NCBI GenBank assembly: GCA_963978895.1
Contig: OZ022238.1
Span: 30,418,103-30,482,102 of the forward strand
Direction of reading: 5' to 3'
DNA: 64,000 bases
Source: Erpobdella octoculata
Lineage: Eukaryota > Annelida > Clitellata > Hirudinida > Erpobdellidae
A program made the translations under genes and the position numbers. The notes under the pieces were generated by a model. The model was not told the origin of the DNA. It did not search any database and saw only the letters and a list, made by a program, of their open reading frames with translations. Numbering within the stretch: the first letter of the stretch is position 1; each line of letters starts with the position of its first letter. Positions 1-13,360 of this stretch are shown piece by piece.

Positions 1-2526
1 TTAGCATTTTTATAAGACTGTTGTGCTGTGCGGCATTGAATTTCATAAGTAAATACTGACAACCGCTTTTCATCCGTTTGTTAAGTCAGACGCTGTCTCG
101 AATGAATACGGCTATTTATTGTCAAAGAAGACGAGTTTGATTGCAGTCAGGTTCTTATCGTGGTGCATTTTTTCGATAAATTGGTGACATCAAAGTTGAA
201 AAGAAGTCTTTAGTCGAAAAAATAATTATTACTGCGACATCTTTGAAAATCATTTTAGTTCCGAAATATTGAAAATTACTCGGTCGAGTTTAGATCAAAC
301 AAGAGAAAAAAAATATATTAATGTCACGTTGAAAGTAGTGACGCCAAGTGAGAAAATTTACAAGTCTAATTTACAGACGTCCAAAGTTTCCGGCGCCAAC
401 CGTGCGCGCCACAGTTTGTTCATTTTTGGCTGCGATTATTCGGCATGATTGTATGATGAGACGCCGTGCTCTCTTTTGTTTGGTTTGTCTCAACTGACTT
501 GTTTACTCAAACTACTTTTTATAAATCTCAGCTTGCAACCTGTCGCATTTTTATTTTTCAAAACGTCAAATGAATTTCCAGGCTTAGATGTTTTTAGCTG
601 AGCAGGCAATTTGTCGAATTCCTTCTTCAAATGCTGTATAATTTCCCGGTAATTCAGCCGAGCGTGTAGCTCCACGCCACGTATTTTTTAAAGACGAGAA
701 TATGAAATTCTAACCAACTTCAAAACATAAATTCGCGACGGTTCTTTTTTCATTTTTTTCCTTCTGAGAAACGAGTTAGCGCAATGCTTTGGTCACGAAA
801 AGAGGTGATGGACAATTGCTGTTGACCTAAAGATTTATTTAATGAGAGCTGACGTTAGCTGAAAGAACAATTACGAAGCATTGTCAATTTTTTAGATATG
901 ATCTATTAACAGAAACTCTATGAATTCCGGCGACTTTTCCAGCTTTCTATGGCATGCTTATTTTATTTATTTTTAGTTTTGTACTGTAGCCTACGAGATG
1001 CAAAGTTTACTTATACGGTGTTCGAGTTGGTGGGGCATGACAGAAAAACCAACAGTATTCAGTGAAGCACAGAGTAAATCACTCTTTTCTTTTTCAACTA
1101 GAAACGTTTATTGGTCTCAGAAGGTTTCTATGGGAGGCTGATTGAGCGTGAAGAGAATTAAAATTTATGTCTCATTCTGCCGTGCGTGCTCCATTCATTT
1201 ATCTCCAATTGTTGGCATGTTGACGACGTGGAGGCTGGAGGAACCATACAAATTGTTGGGGAATTAATAAAATATATTTGTTTTAAGAAATATAATGTGT
1301 TGTACGTGAGAGTACCTATACATTTTTTTATTATGGGTAAAGATAAGGGCGATGAGTTTGAATGACTTCAAGATGGAACAAAGATAGATAATAACCTATG
1401 ATTGTTTTACAATTTAGTCACGTGACTTAAAATTGGTGACCCATCACGCGACGAATCAGTGCACGAGCCAGGCTATGGTCAATCGTGCCAGAATGAGTGG
1501 AATTGGTGGAAAGGTGTTGGCATTTGCATAATGGTTTCGTCGCCTGTTCAAAGTGGAAATCTTATATGAAACAAAAGCGTGCTGGTACTTTCACCGATGC
1601 TTCTAGTCATGGTTATTAAAAATGCACACACAGAAATTACTTATTGTACACTTTGTAAGTCAATGTTGCAAAAACTTAATCAGAGACCAATCTGAAAATG
1701 CAAACAGCATGACTGCAAGTAGAGATTAAATAGGAGTGAGTGGATTGCTTGAACATCGTGTTTGTTTTGCATTTGCTGCCTGAAACAAAGAATTTAATTT
1801 GTATGAAGACTCAGAGCTTCTTGACGGTCGGTTAAATAAAGAACTGTCCATGAATGACGTCACACACTAACACACTTAGTCTAGGGGTAGAAGGGCAGGA
1901 TGGCTGGAGATGAGCAGACTTTTGTGGTGGCCTGTTACAAATTGTCGTCACAAAACACAAAAAAATCAGTTTTTTTAATATTGAATATTCAATGAATGTA
2001 CACAGTTGCAATTGCTTGCAGCATTGATTTCATATTTGTTCAGTTTTATAAAATAAAGTTTTAGAAGAATATTTTTGCTTTATATCACGTGTCGTCATCT
2101 CGTTATAGTCACTTGTTCTTTTTACAGCATAAATTCATTTAGAAAATATTTGCATGCATCTACTCGAGTTATCTTTATTTTTAAAAATGAGTCGCAGAAC
2201 AATAACGGCTGAAGTACTGAAAATAGTAATTTTTTAAATTAAATCTTTAAATATAACCGCCGCACATAAGACAAAGAAGGAAACAACAAAAGAAAAAGAA
2301 AAGGAAGAAGGTAATTGTATTTTGTTGGAAGCTTCTGAAGAAAAGAGGCATTAATAACCGCAGCCTTCGTGTCAGCCAAATTGATTCAAATGAGGTCCTC
2401 ACCGCTTTACGGCTATGTTTCAAGCTGTGTCTGCTCTTTATACGACGCTCAGCCTGTTTCAAACTCCACGCTTCAGATGGAATACCCGTAAATTATTAAA
2501 AAGTCAATGGTGATGATGACAACAAT
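1..2526. other. AT-rich region without a recognisable gene
   Basis: I see no conserved protein domain, RNA gene or clear transposon end here. A 61-codon minus-strand frame at 490-675 is open but matches no family I recognise and has no visible splice context. A short GC-rich patch near 390-410 could belong to a promoter, but nothing else supports that. Confidence 0.5.
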
Positions 2527-2529
2527 CGA

Positions 2530-4799
<2,270 letters not shown>

Positions 4800-4990
4800 G
4801 AAAATGTTTTAAAGTTAGAAAAAGAGACAGGATAGGAAGGGAAAGAGATAGGAAAATAGAAAAACCGAAAAAATGAAAGAAAAAGAAAGAAATAGAGCAT
4901 AGGAAAAAAAGAAAGAAAAAAAGAAGGAGATAGAAATAAACAACCTAAAAGAAAACCCCACAAAAAACCCGGGCAACGCCCGGTAGCCCA
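4800..4990 (+). mobile_element. Helitron 3-prime end remnant
   Basis: A purine-rich tract ends in the hairpin CCCGGGCAACGCCCGG at 4968-4983. The intact Helitron tails at 14.2 and 58.0 kb have the same kind of hairpin followed by CTAG. Here the CTAG terminus is degraded, so this is an old copy. Confidence 0.5.
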
Positions 4991-5384
4991 GCATTACGAG
5001 AGATCATTATTGAAATAAAGCTCTTAATCATTTTTTCTTAACTAATTATTATGAATTAATTAGTTAAAATTACACTTTTGTATTTTGTTCTTAACTATAC
5101 TTTCTTATGTTTTAAACTTCTCTTTATTTATTAGTTAAATACTTTTTTTATAAGAAAAATAAAAAAATAAAATGGATTCCATTATTAATTTGATAATTTT
5201 TTAATGCTATTAATAATTTGATAATTTTTTATTAGAAAATCAGTAAATTACACAAAGTTTTATGACCCGATTATCAAATAGTATGCAAAACATGCGAGAA
5301 AAAAGTGTGACGGAATTGGATTTATTGTAATATTTTAATTTAGTAGAGAATTCCAACGAATAAACTCTATATTTTGCTAGATGG

Positions 5385-5428
5385 AGATGAGCAGAGATAG
5401 CCAAAACTTGCAAGTTAAAAAGTAATAA

Positions 5429-5430
<2 letters not shown>
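5385..5430 (+). mobile_element. Decayed PLE-F 3-prime end (hammerhead remnant)
   Basis: The stretch ACTTGCAAGTTAAAAAGT at about 5406-5423 matches the stem III/stem I part of the better-preserved PLE-F hammerhead on the minus strand at 27.6 kb. The GAAA of the core is mutated. The sequence runs straight into a (TA)n tract, as other PLE ends do. Confidence 0.45.

Positions 5431-5504
<74 letters not shown>
5431..5504. repeat. (TA)n tract
   Basis: Pure TA dinucleotide run between a PLE-F remnant and an inverted PLE-A end. Confidence 0.95.
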
Positions 5505-5515
<11 letters not shown>

Positions 5516-5625
5516 CCAATACTCTAAATCGGTTTAAAAATAATTTATTACCAAACAAAAACTCCATAATCTTATAGGCTAATAGATAGTAAAGCCTTTA
5601 ACAACGGATATGTATGAGATACATA
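5505..5625 (-). mobile_element. Inverted PLE-A terminal fragment
   Basis: This is the reverse complement of the PLE-A end at 7626-7730 and 8903-8975. With the SAP-type LTR element between them, the two arms form a large inverted repeat, so the LTR element sits inside a PLE palindrome. Confidence 0.75.
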
Positions 5626-5630
5626 TATAT

Positions 5631-5819
5631 TGTCACGATATCACCAAATCGTATAACGGGCTCAATAGAATGGTTTTGATGTTTTATTGGAAAATAATAA
5701 ATGAAGCTTTGTAACGGCTAGTTATACCTTCTGGTTTATTAATAATGTCCATAATAGTTATTCGAAGTCCTTTAACGTCTATCAATGGGAAAACCTATTG
5801 TAAAAACAGCGATTTTACA
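5631..5819 (-). repeat. 3-prime LTR of SAP element
   Basis: 189 bp long-terminal repeat, TG...CA on the minus strand, nearly identical to 7416-7604. It is preceded on the minus strand by the polypurine tract. Confidence 0.85.
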
Positions 5820-5866
5820 TTATTACCCCCTTCTTAATTCTGTTCGTCCCGAACAGCATATCGCTT

Positions 5867-7390
5867 TTAAGAAATGCGACTCGGCCACGAACACCAAAAT
5901 ACCTTAATCTTTACTCGTGGCTTTGACCGCAATTCGCAAACCACATGGTCAAGTCTCTTGACCGTTTGACACAGTTTCTTCCAGTCCTTCTTTGGCTCAT
6001 CAACAGAGTCTTTCTTTGGCTCATCGTCGCCATTTTTGCACGGTTCATCACAGCCTTTTTTGCATGCCTCGTCCTGAACATCTTTGCACGGTTTATCGGA
6101 ATTGTCTGCTTTTTCTTCTTCCTTCACATCCTTTAGATCTTTCTCAAGAAACTCTTCAAAAGGTTTTTCGAAAACACGTCGTTCCATAAATCCAGTAAAT
6201 CCCTTCATCAAACTGTTATTTGATTTTACAATGACTCTTAGTCTATCTGATCTAGAATCTTCTGTGGATTCATCTGATTTAAAACCCTCGGTACCTTTCT
6301 CTGTTCTTGTCTCATTTTTTTCAGAGTTTTTGCTTGCTGCATTGCTATTGTTGTTTTGGAGAAGTTCATCGCCGTCATGTTTGTTTTCTTCCAAGCTACA
6401 ATCGAACGTTTTCTTTTCACATTCCAACTCGGCTCTTTCGTCGGTGTCAACTTTCGTATCGTCCAGCGGATCTTTCTTCAAATTATCGCCATCGTCTCTC
6501 AAATCAGTGTCTTCTTTTCTTGTCAAGTTAACTTTGACGTATTTTTCCATTGGAGTTTCGTCCGTTTCTAAATCCTCGGTTGCTTCATCCGAGTCAGATT
6601 CTTCACTAAAATCTGACCCTGAATATTCGGTGCCGTCGTCTGTTATGGAGGCTTCCGTTTCAGAACCGTCGCTGTATGGGTGAAAGCCATAGTTGTTATT
6701 GCCATTATTATAATCATCATCGTCACTTTCATCCTCATCGTTTTGCATTTCGTTTTCAACATTCTTCTCATCTTCTTTAGTTTGGTTTTTGACGTCCAAA
6801 CCGACTGTATCACTGTCACCATCTTTGCATGGTTCATCTTGAGCATCTTTGCAAGGTTCCTTATCATGACCGTCTTTGACAGGCTCATCATCATGACCCA
6901 CCTGACTTGTGCAGTCTGTACGGCCGTCATCCGTCACATGCTCTGAGACACAGCTGGTGGACTCCAGTTCAAATTGGGTTTCGCCGCAGCAACCCACATC
7001 ACCAGCAGCCCGCTGGTCCAGAACCGTGTCCACCACTGCCTCAGCCAACCCTGCGACCAAACTCTCAACAGTTGTACCGGCTGCTGCCACTTTGTTTCCG
7101 TGGCCAAGAATCATTCCTTCTCCTGTCTTCTTCTGTGCTGCCATGTTTTCTTTCGCTCGTTGTCTTTCTTCCTCCAGCAATTTGTTTTTTAATTTCCTTC
7201 GCTTGACCACAGCTTCCTCGTCAATATCGAATAGATATTCGTCGTCGTCAGGCCCATAGCCCTCATTCACTAACGCGGCTAAGAGGCGTTCCATAAGTTC
7301 GTCCTTTTTACCTGTATCGCTCAGGCCACGTTTCTCCAGCTCGTCTTTCATTTCACTCGCCCAAAGCTCATCCAATGATTTCAAAACCAT
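5867..7390 (-). CDS. SAP-domain acidic repeat protein of an LTR element
   Basis: An uninterrupted 507-residue frame starts about 25 nt inside the 5-prime LTR. Residues 5-40 form a SAP-type helix-extended-loop-helix (SLDELWASEMKDELEKRGL, then a G-K-K-D-E-L-M-E-R-L-L-A-A-L helix), a fold that in known proteins binds AT-rich DNA. A Gly-Tyr-Gly-Pro-Asp-Asp-Asp-Glu-Tyr motif and a charged, Arg/Lys/Glu-rich coil (about 60-90) follow. The rest is very acidic and low-complexity, with two clusters of short D-E-P-C-K-D-G-like repeats near residues 170-195 and 435-475 and an Asn/Asp-rich tract near 215-235. No CCHC knuckle, protease or polymerase motif is present. By position it takes the place of gag; a gag-like or chromatin-tethering role is inference. 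A related SAP fragment lies at 17.3 kb. Confidence 0.8.
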   Translation of the reverse strand: MVLKSLDELWASEMKDELEKRGLSDTGKKDELMERLLAALVNEGYGPDDDEYLFDIDEEAVVKRRKLKNKLLEEERQRAKENMAAQKKTGEGMILGHGNKVAAAGTTVESLVAGLAEAVVDTVLDQRAAGDVGCCGETQFELESTSCVSEHVTDDGRTDCTSQVGHDDEPVKDGHDKEPCKDAQDEPCKDGDSDTVGLDVKNQTKEDEKNVENEMQNDEDESDDDDYNNGNNNYGFHPYSDGSETEASITDDGTEYSGSDFSEESDSDEATEDLETDETPMEKYVKVNLTRKEDTDLRDDGDNLKKDPLDDTKVDTDERAELECEKKTFDCSLEENKHDGDELLQNNNSNAASKNSEKNETRTEKGTEGFKSDESTEDSRSDRLRVIVKSNNSLMKGFTGFMERRVFEKPFEEFLEKDLKDVKEEEKADNSDKPCKDVQDEACKKGCDEPCKNGDDEPKKDSVDEPKKDWKKLCQTVKRLDHVVCELRSKPRVKIKVFWCSWPSRIS

Positions 7391-7415
7391 TCTTGTATCC
7401 CAATTCTGACACCAA

Positions 7416-7604
7416 TGTTACGATATCACCAAATCGTATACCGGGCTCAATAGAATGGTTTTTATGTTTTATTGGAAAATAATAAATGAAGCTTTGTAAC
7501 GGCTAGTTATACCTTCTGGTTTATTAATAATGTCCATAATAGTTATTCGAAGTCCTTTAACGTCTATCAATGGGAAAACCTATTGTAAAAACAGCGATTT
7601 TACA
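7416..7604 (-). repeat. 5-prime LTR of SAP element
   Basis: 189 bp LTR followed on the minus strand by a tRNA-Leu-like primer-binding site and then the SAP ORF start. Confidence 0.85.
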
Positions 7605-7609
7605 TTAAT

Positions 7610-8688
<1,079 letters not shown>

Positions 8689-8863
8689 TCTTAATTATTT
8701 AGTTATTACTGTTATTATTATAATTATTTTAATTTAAATATTTTTTATGTTGTTACATTTGTATATAATGAATTTAAATTTTATTTAAATTGTATTTTAA
8801 TTCCTTTCAATTAGTTGTATCTTTTACCATTTAGTCACTGCATTTTATTTTAAAAAGTTAAAC

Positions 8864-8907
8864 GGCTCTGATGATGGCAAAAAATTGCCGAAATAGATCT
8901 ATTAGCC
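8864..8907 (+). ncRNA. Hammerhead ribozyme motif, PLE-A
   Basis: Elements in order: stem I GGCT (8864-8867); core CTGATGA (8868-8874) plus one extra T; stem II GGCAA / loop AAAA / TTGCC (8876-8889); GAAA (8890-8893); a very short stem III (TAG/CTA); predicted cleavage after T8903; and stem I return strand AGCC (8904-8907). All three stems pair. Type I hammerheads with tiny stem III are known from PLE pseudo-LTRs. The extra T after the CTGATGA box recurs in every family here. Confidence 0.75.
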
Positions 8908-8916
8908 TATAAGATT

Positions 8917-9057
8917 ATGGAGTTTGTGTTTGGGAATAAATTATTTTTAAACCGATTTAGAGTATTGGAAAAAATTAAAAATAAAATCGATTCAGCCAAG
9001 TGCGCCACTTTTTTCAATCGAGTTTGCCTAAAAGAACATATAGCGCCGAAGTATTCA
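8917..9057 (+). pseudogene. PLE-A N-terminal ORF fragment
   Basis: The frame opens [10 protein letters not shown], continues through a basic helix, and ends [19 protein letters not shown] at the TA run. The F-N-R-x-C-x-x-E/D-x-x-x-P pattern recurs in PLE-B, C, E and F copies here. It is the N-terminal signature preceding the reverse transcriptase in full PLEs; the polymerase itself is absent. Confidence 0.75.
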
Positions 9058-9074
9058 AAATATATATATATATA

Positions 9075-9240
9075 GCTCAGTGTCTAAACGAAACCCAGCT
9101 CTTTTAATGAAACCTTGAACGGCGCGGGTTACTGTCCGGAGAGTTAGCGGAGGGGCGTTATTCTATGCTATTTATATCGAGCCTATCTCATCACTCAAAA
9201 CTGGGCTGATTTTCACGTCGAGGTTCAGAAGATTAGAACG
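9075..9240. other. Unassigned repeat-like interval
   Basis: A moderately GC-rich stretch between a PLE-A end and a minus-strand poly(A) element. It may be the body of the same non-LTR element or unique DNA. No coding signature seen. Confidence 0.3.
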
Positions 9241-9415
9241 ATTTTTTTTTTATATAATAGTTTATAGTCCTTTACACCAAGTGTTTTAAGACTGAAATAG
9301 CTGTATGTAGGAAACACCTAAGTGTTTCCTGTCGTGGATCAAAGTTTGGTCCTTTTAGCTGTCCCTCCTCCTTTATCCAGGCTTGGGACTGGCTCGCAAT
9401 TAGCGAGGCGGAGTT
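9241..9415 (-). mobile_element. Short poly(A) retroposon, minus strand
   Basis: The T-rich run near 9243-9252 is a poly(A) tail on the minus strand. The body shares the GCCAGTCCCAAGCCTGG-like segment, a GTAAAGGACTATAAACTATT 3-prime end, and a purine run with the copy at 31661-31851. It is either a SINE or the 3-prime end of a LINE. Confidence 0.65.
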
Positions 9416-9529
9416 AGATTAGAACGAGAATTATCTATAATAACTACAGCAACTCGGAAATAGATCAATAAATTCGTTACTTCATAGACAATAAAATTAA
9501 ACTGAGCCACCAGTCGTCTATTCCGCACA

Positions 9530-10552
9530 CAAAACAAGACGGTATTCAGTTTTATTATAGAGCTCAGATGCATAACGGATACAAAGCCGACAAAGCAATT
9601 ATAGGAAGTATCATTAAAGGAAAGGTATATATTGCTTCACCCAATACGCATAGACATCATTTACCATATATTATAAACCTGTACACGTCTACCAGATATT
9701 GATGAAAAATAAGCTTGTGAGGACTGATGTACTGAAGAGAACCAACATCGTATACCAGTTTCGATGTCCGTTACATGACGACGCAGGCCCCAGTTACATT
9801 GGCCACACACGTACCACGTTGGCATGAAGACTGAAAATGCACGTCCAAGGTGGTAACATCAACGCTCATTTTCAACAGTTTCATGGTGCTGAGGTGACAC
9901 GTCAAATCCTTGATGAAAACACTACCGTGCTTTTTTCTTTGAATGACCCCGTTCATTTGCGTGTATGTGAGGCATTGTTGGTACAAGAGCTTCGACCTGA
10001 ATTGATTATCTAAGACAGTCGCTTTGATAGAACTTTACAGTTGTTTAATATAGATAACGATACTTCTATTACGGTTCCAGTTAGTGCCGACGGCTCCTCT
10101 GGATTACTTCTGAAGTCTTATAAAATAGCTCCTTCGACTGTGGCCACGTTGTTAGTGGTTCCAGTTATACCATCGTTATGGAGCGAATTTTGACATCTTC
10201 GTTGACTGAAACCGCCGACGTTTCTTCTGTTACATCGATGTCTGCCAATTCTTTTGTCGATTCTCTTTTGCAACATACTGTTCCTGGTTGCCCAACTCCG
10301 AGCAATACACACTTTCTTTCTTCCGCCTCTTTAAAGAAGACACCGGATTCTCCTCTATTGACACCGTTAATTCCGCTTACTTCTTCCCCTCCCTCTACTC
10401 ATCAACTTAACAGCACAGTTGCTTGCTCTGTGGGTGCCTCTCCAAAGGCTGCTGAAGGAGACATTCCACATGTCAGTGACATGAGTGTAACAGTACCTCT
10501 TTTCCAGCATCTAATGGATTGTCCGGATATTACAACTCGACGCTGTAAATAA
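9530..10552 (+). pseudogene. PLE-G endonuclease and C-terminal tail, broken
   Basis: Translation in shifting frames gives the reverse transcriptase-to-endonuclease linker (F-Y-Y-R-A-Q-M-H-N-G-Y-K, then K-N-K-L-V-R-T-D-V-L-K-R). Next come the Cys-containing strand Y-Q-F-R-C-P and the GIY-YIG core [10 protein letters not shown] (about 9700-9830). A stop codon replaces a residue just before the conserved R-L. The helix L-R-V-C-E-A-L-L-V with the catalytic Glu position follows near 9965-9985. A TAA falls near 10011. An open 124-residue frame at 10178-10552 is the Ser/Pro/Thr-rich tail, ending T-T-R-R-C-K. No reverse transcriptase remains. Confidence 0.75.
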
Positions 10553-10650
10553 TTGCATTTCGTTTTATTTTCGTTATGTTCTATACTTAACTTCAGCGGT
10601 TTATTTTTTTTTATTTTTTTTTTAAAGTTTTTAGTTTTTAGTTTTTATTT

Positions 10651-11245
10651 TATTACCAATGCTTTTATTAACTCGTCGGCTCTGTTTCTCTGTCTGTCTG
10701 TTTCTCTGTCTGTTTCAAATCTTGCAATCAATTTTTGAGTCACTTCCTGATGATAGATTTTTTTCAAATTTTGCATACATGCTCAAGATAGAAGACAATG
10801 CAATATTCAATTATTAGTTTTACAATAAGTCAATTAATTTAGTTAATTTTCTTGAGGATTTTATCGAGGGGTTTTTTGAGGGTTTTCTTGAGGGTTTTCT
10901 TGAGGGTTTTCTTGACCACAAAACGCTAACCGACTGGCAGACTATTTTACCAAGTTAACACGAACCACACTCACTGACCGCGATTCTCAAGCGTGTACGA
11001 AATTTTCATGAAAATAATTGAGATATTTAAATTCGATGCTTTTTGATGATATTTTTATTATTATTACCAATGCTTTTATCTGTTTCTCTGTCTGTCTGTT
11101 TGTTTCTCTGTCTGTTTCAAATCTTGCAATCAATTTTTTAGTCACTTCCTGATGATAGATTTTTTCAAATTTTGCATACATGCTCAAAATAGAAGACAAT
11201 GCAATATTCAATTATTAGTTTTACAATAAGTCAATTAATTTAGAT
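10651..11245. repeat. Direct duplication flanking a short minisatellite
   Basis: About 190 bp starting TTACCAATGCTTTTAT and including a TCTG-rich patch and CACTTCCTGATGATAGATTT occurs at 10651-10853. It recurs at 11065-11245, about 414 bp downstream. Between them is a small tandem repeat of GAGGGTTTTCTT units (10855-10915). The copies lie just downstream of the PLE-G tail and could be its paired pseudo-LTRs, with the hammerhead lost. Confidence 0.6.
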
Positions 11246-11480
11246 AATTTTAATTAATTTCGATATTTCGATATAATTAAGATATTTCGACTTTAACATA
11301 AAATAAAAGAGTAATATAAGAAAAAATTGATTGCAAAATTTGTGTTTTAATTACATATAAGAGCATTGGTTTTAAAAATTCGTTTTTAATTTACTTGTTC
11401 TATTACTTTAAACTTTTTCACTTATAATGTTCGTTGCTTAAAACTTATTATTTTAACCCTTCTACTTACTTTAATTATCA

Positions 11481-12303
<823 letters not shown>

Positions 12304-12620
12304 TTACATTATAACATTAATTCCATTTTGTTTTATTACATGAAATGATTACCGGATTTAATTAATAATATTAGTTACGTTAATTTAATTTATTTCAATT
12401 TAATTCTTTTAAATTGAAATTTATATAAACCGATCTTTATTTAAATTTATTTAAACGAATTTTATCATATTTCTTTTAACGTATCGTATTTTCATTATTA
12501 ATTTGTTTTTTATTTTTTTAAATTTTAATGGACATCTCCATCTTCCGTTTAATGTACATCACCATTCTCCGTTTTGTTTATATTCTTTAAGTTCATACGG
12601 ACTCTGTTAATGAATTTTTC
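12304..12620. other. AT-rich interval, nothing recognised
   Basis: Very AT-rich DNA between the composite Helitron end and the fold-back element. No domain, RNA or terminal repeat seen. Confidence 0.4.
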
Positions 12621-12624
12621 GTTA

Positions 12625-13070
12625 ATGCTATTGCCACGGCGGTACGCGATCTTTGATTCGCTATATCTTTATTAATTTTTTTTCACACTTTATGGTTTAT
12701 TCAAACTCAGAATTTGTACCTTTATATAAAAATATTAATTAAATTTAAAAAAAATTATTTTGAAATTTTTATGCTACTACCTAGGATAGGGTTTAGGGGT
12801 AGGGATAGGGGTAGGGTTCGGGTTAGGTTTAGAGCTAGGGATAGGGTTAAGGTTAGGGTTAGTAGCAATTTTACCGATTGTAATCACGTCGAACCACCCT
12901 AACCTTACCCATAACCCATAACCCAATCCCTACCCCTAACCCTATCCTAGGTAGTCGCATAAAAAGTTTCAAAATAATATTTTTTTTAATTTTACTAATA
13001 TTTTAAATAAAGGTACAAATTCTGAGTTTGAATATTCTATACCGGCGCCTACCGCCATGGTAATAGTTAT
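12625..13070. mobile_element. Fold-back element with telomere-like arms
   Basis: The segment is a long imperfect inverted repeat. The outer arms pair TTGCCACGGCGGTA-type sequence near 12630 with CTACCGCCATGGTAA near 13050. The middle arms pair CTCAGAATTTGTACCTTTAT (12707) with its complement (13005-13024). The inner arms hold degenerate GGGTTAGGG/TAGGGATAGGG runs (12787-12862) facing CCCTAACC/CCCTACCCC runs (12896-12950). Only a short unpaired loop remains. The arms resemble degraded TTAGGG telomere repeats. Confidence 0.7.
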
Positions 13071-13320
13071 AACGTTATATAACATTACGCGATTCCTTCG
13101 TTTACACTTTTCCTTAAAACTCAAATTTTTTATGTAAAGTTTTTTAAATTATAATTACATTATTTAATTAATTAAAATAATTTTATATAACATTTTCCTA
13201 TTTTAAATAAATTATTTATACTAATTATCATAATGTTTAAACTAGTGGTTACTTTTCATCGTATTTATAATAGTTAATTATAGCCGAGAATTATGTATTA
13301 ATCCGCCACACGTGGGAAAG
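13071..13320. other. AT-rich interval, nothing recognised
   Basis: No gene or repeat boundary identified between the fold-back element and the Helitron array. Confidence 0.35.
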
Positions 13321-13322
13321 AT

Positions 13323-13324
<2 letters not shown>

Positions 13325-13360
<36 letters not shown>

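Larger units (their letters stand above)
5631..7604 (-). mobile_element. Non-autonomous LTR element carrying only a SAP-domain ORF
   Basis: Two direct repeats of 189 bp (5631-5819 and 7416-7604) differ at only about three positions. Read on the minus strand, each begins TGTAAAATCG and ends GTGACA. Just inside the upstream LTR, at about 7397-7415, lies TGGTGTCAGAATTGGGAT, a good match to a primer-binding site complementary to the 3-prime end of tRNA-Leu. A polypurine tract (AAGAAGGGGGTAATA) precedes the downstream LTR at about 5820-5836. The only protein encoded is the SAP/acidic ORF; there is no protease, reverse transcriptase or integrase. Target duplication is not clear because the flanks are TA-rich. 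Replication would have to be supplied in trans by an autonomous relative. Confidence 0.85.

Noticed and set aside
490..675. Candidate 61-codon gene on the minus strand
   Set aside because: Short, unsupported by any motif or context.
6084..6683. 199-codon Ser-rich frame opposite the SAP ORF
   Set aside because: Antisense shadow of acidic and Asp/Glu-rich codons in the minus-strand SAP ORF.
12787..12950. True chromosome-end telomere
   Set aside because: Units are degenerate, short, and arranged head-to-head inside a fold-back structure in the window interior.
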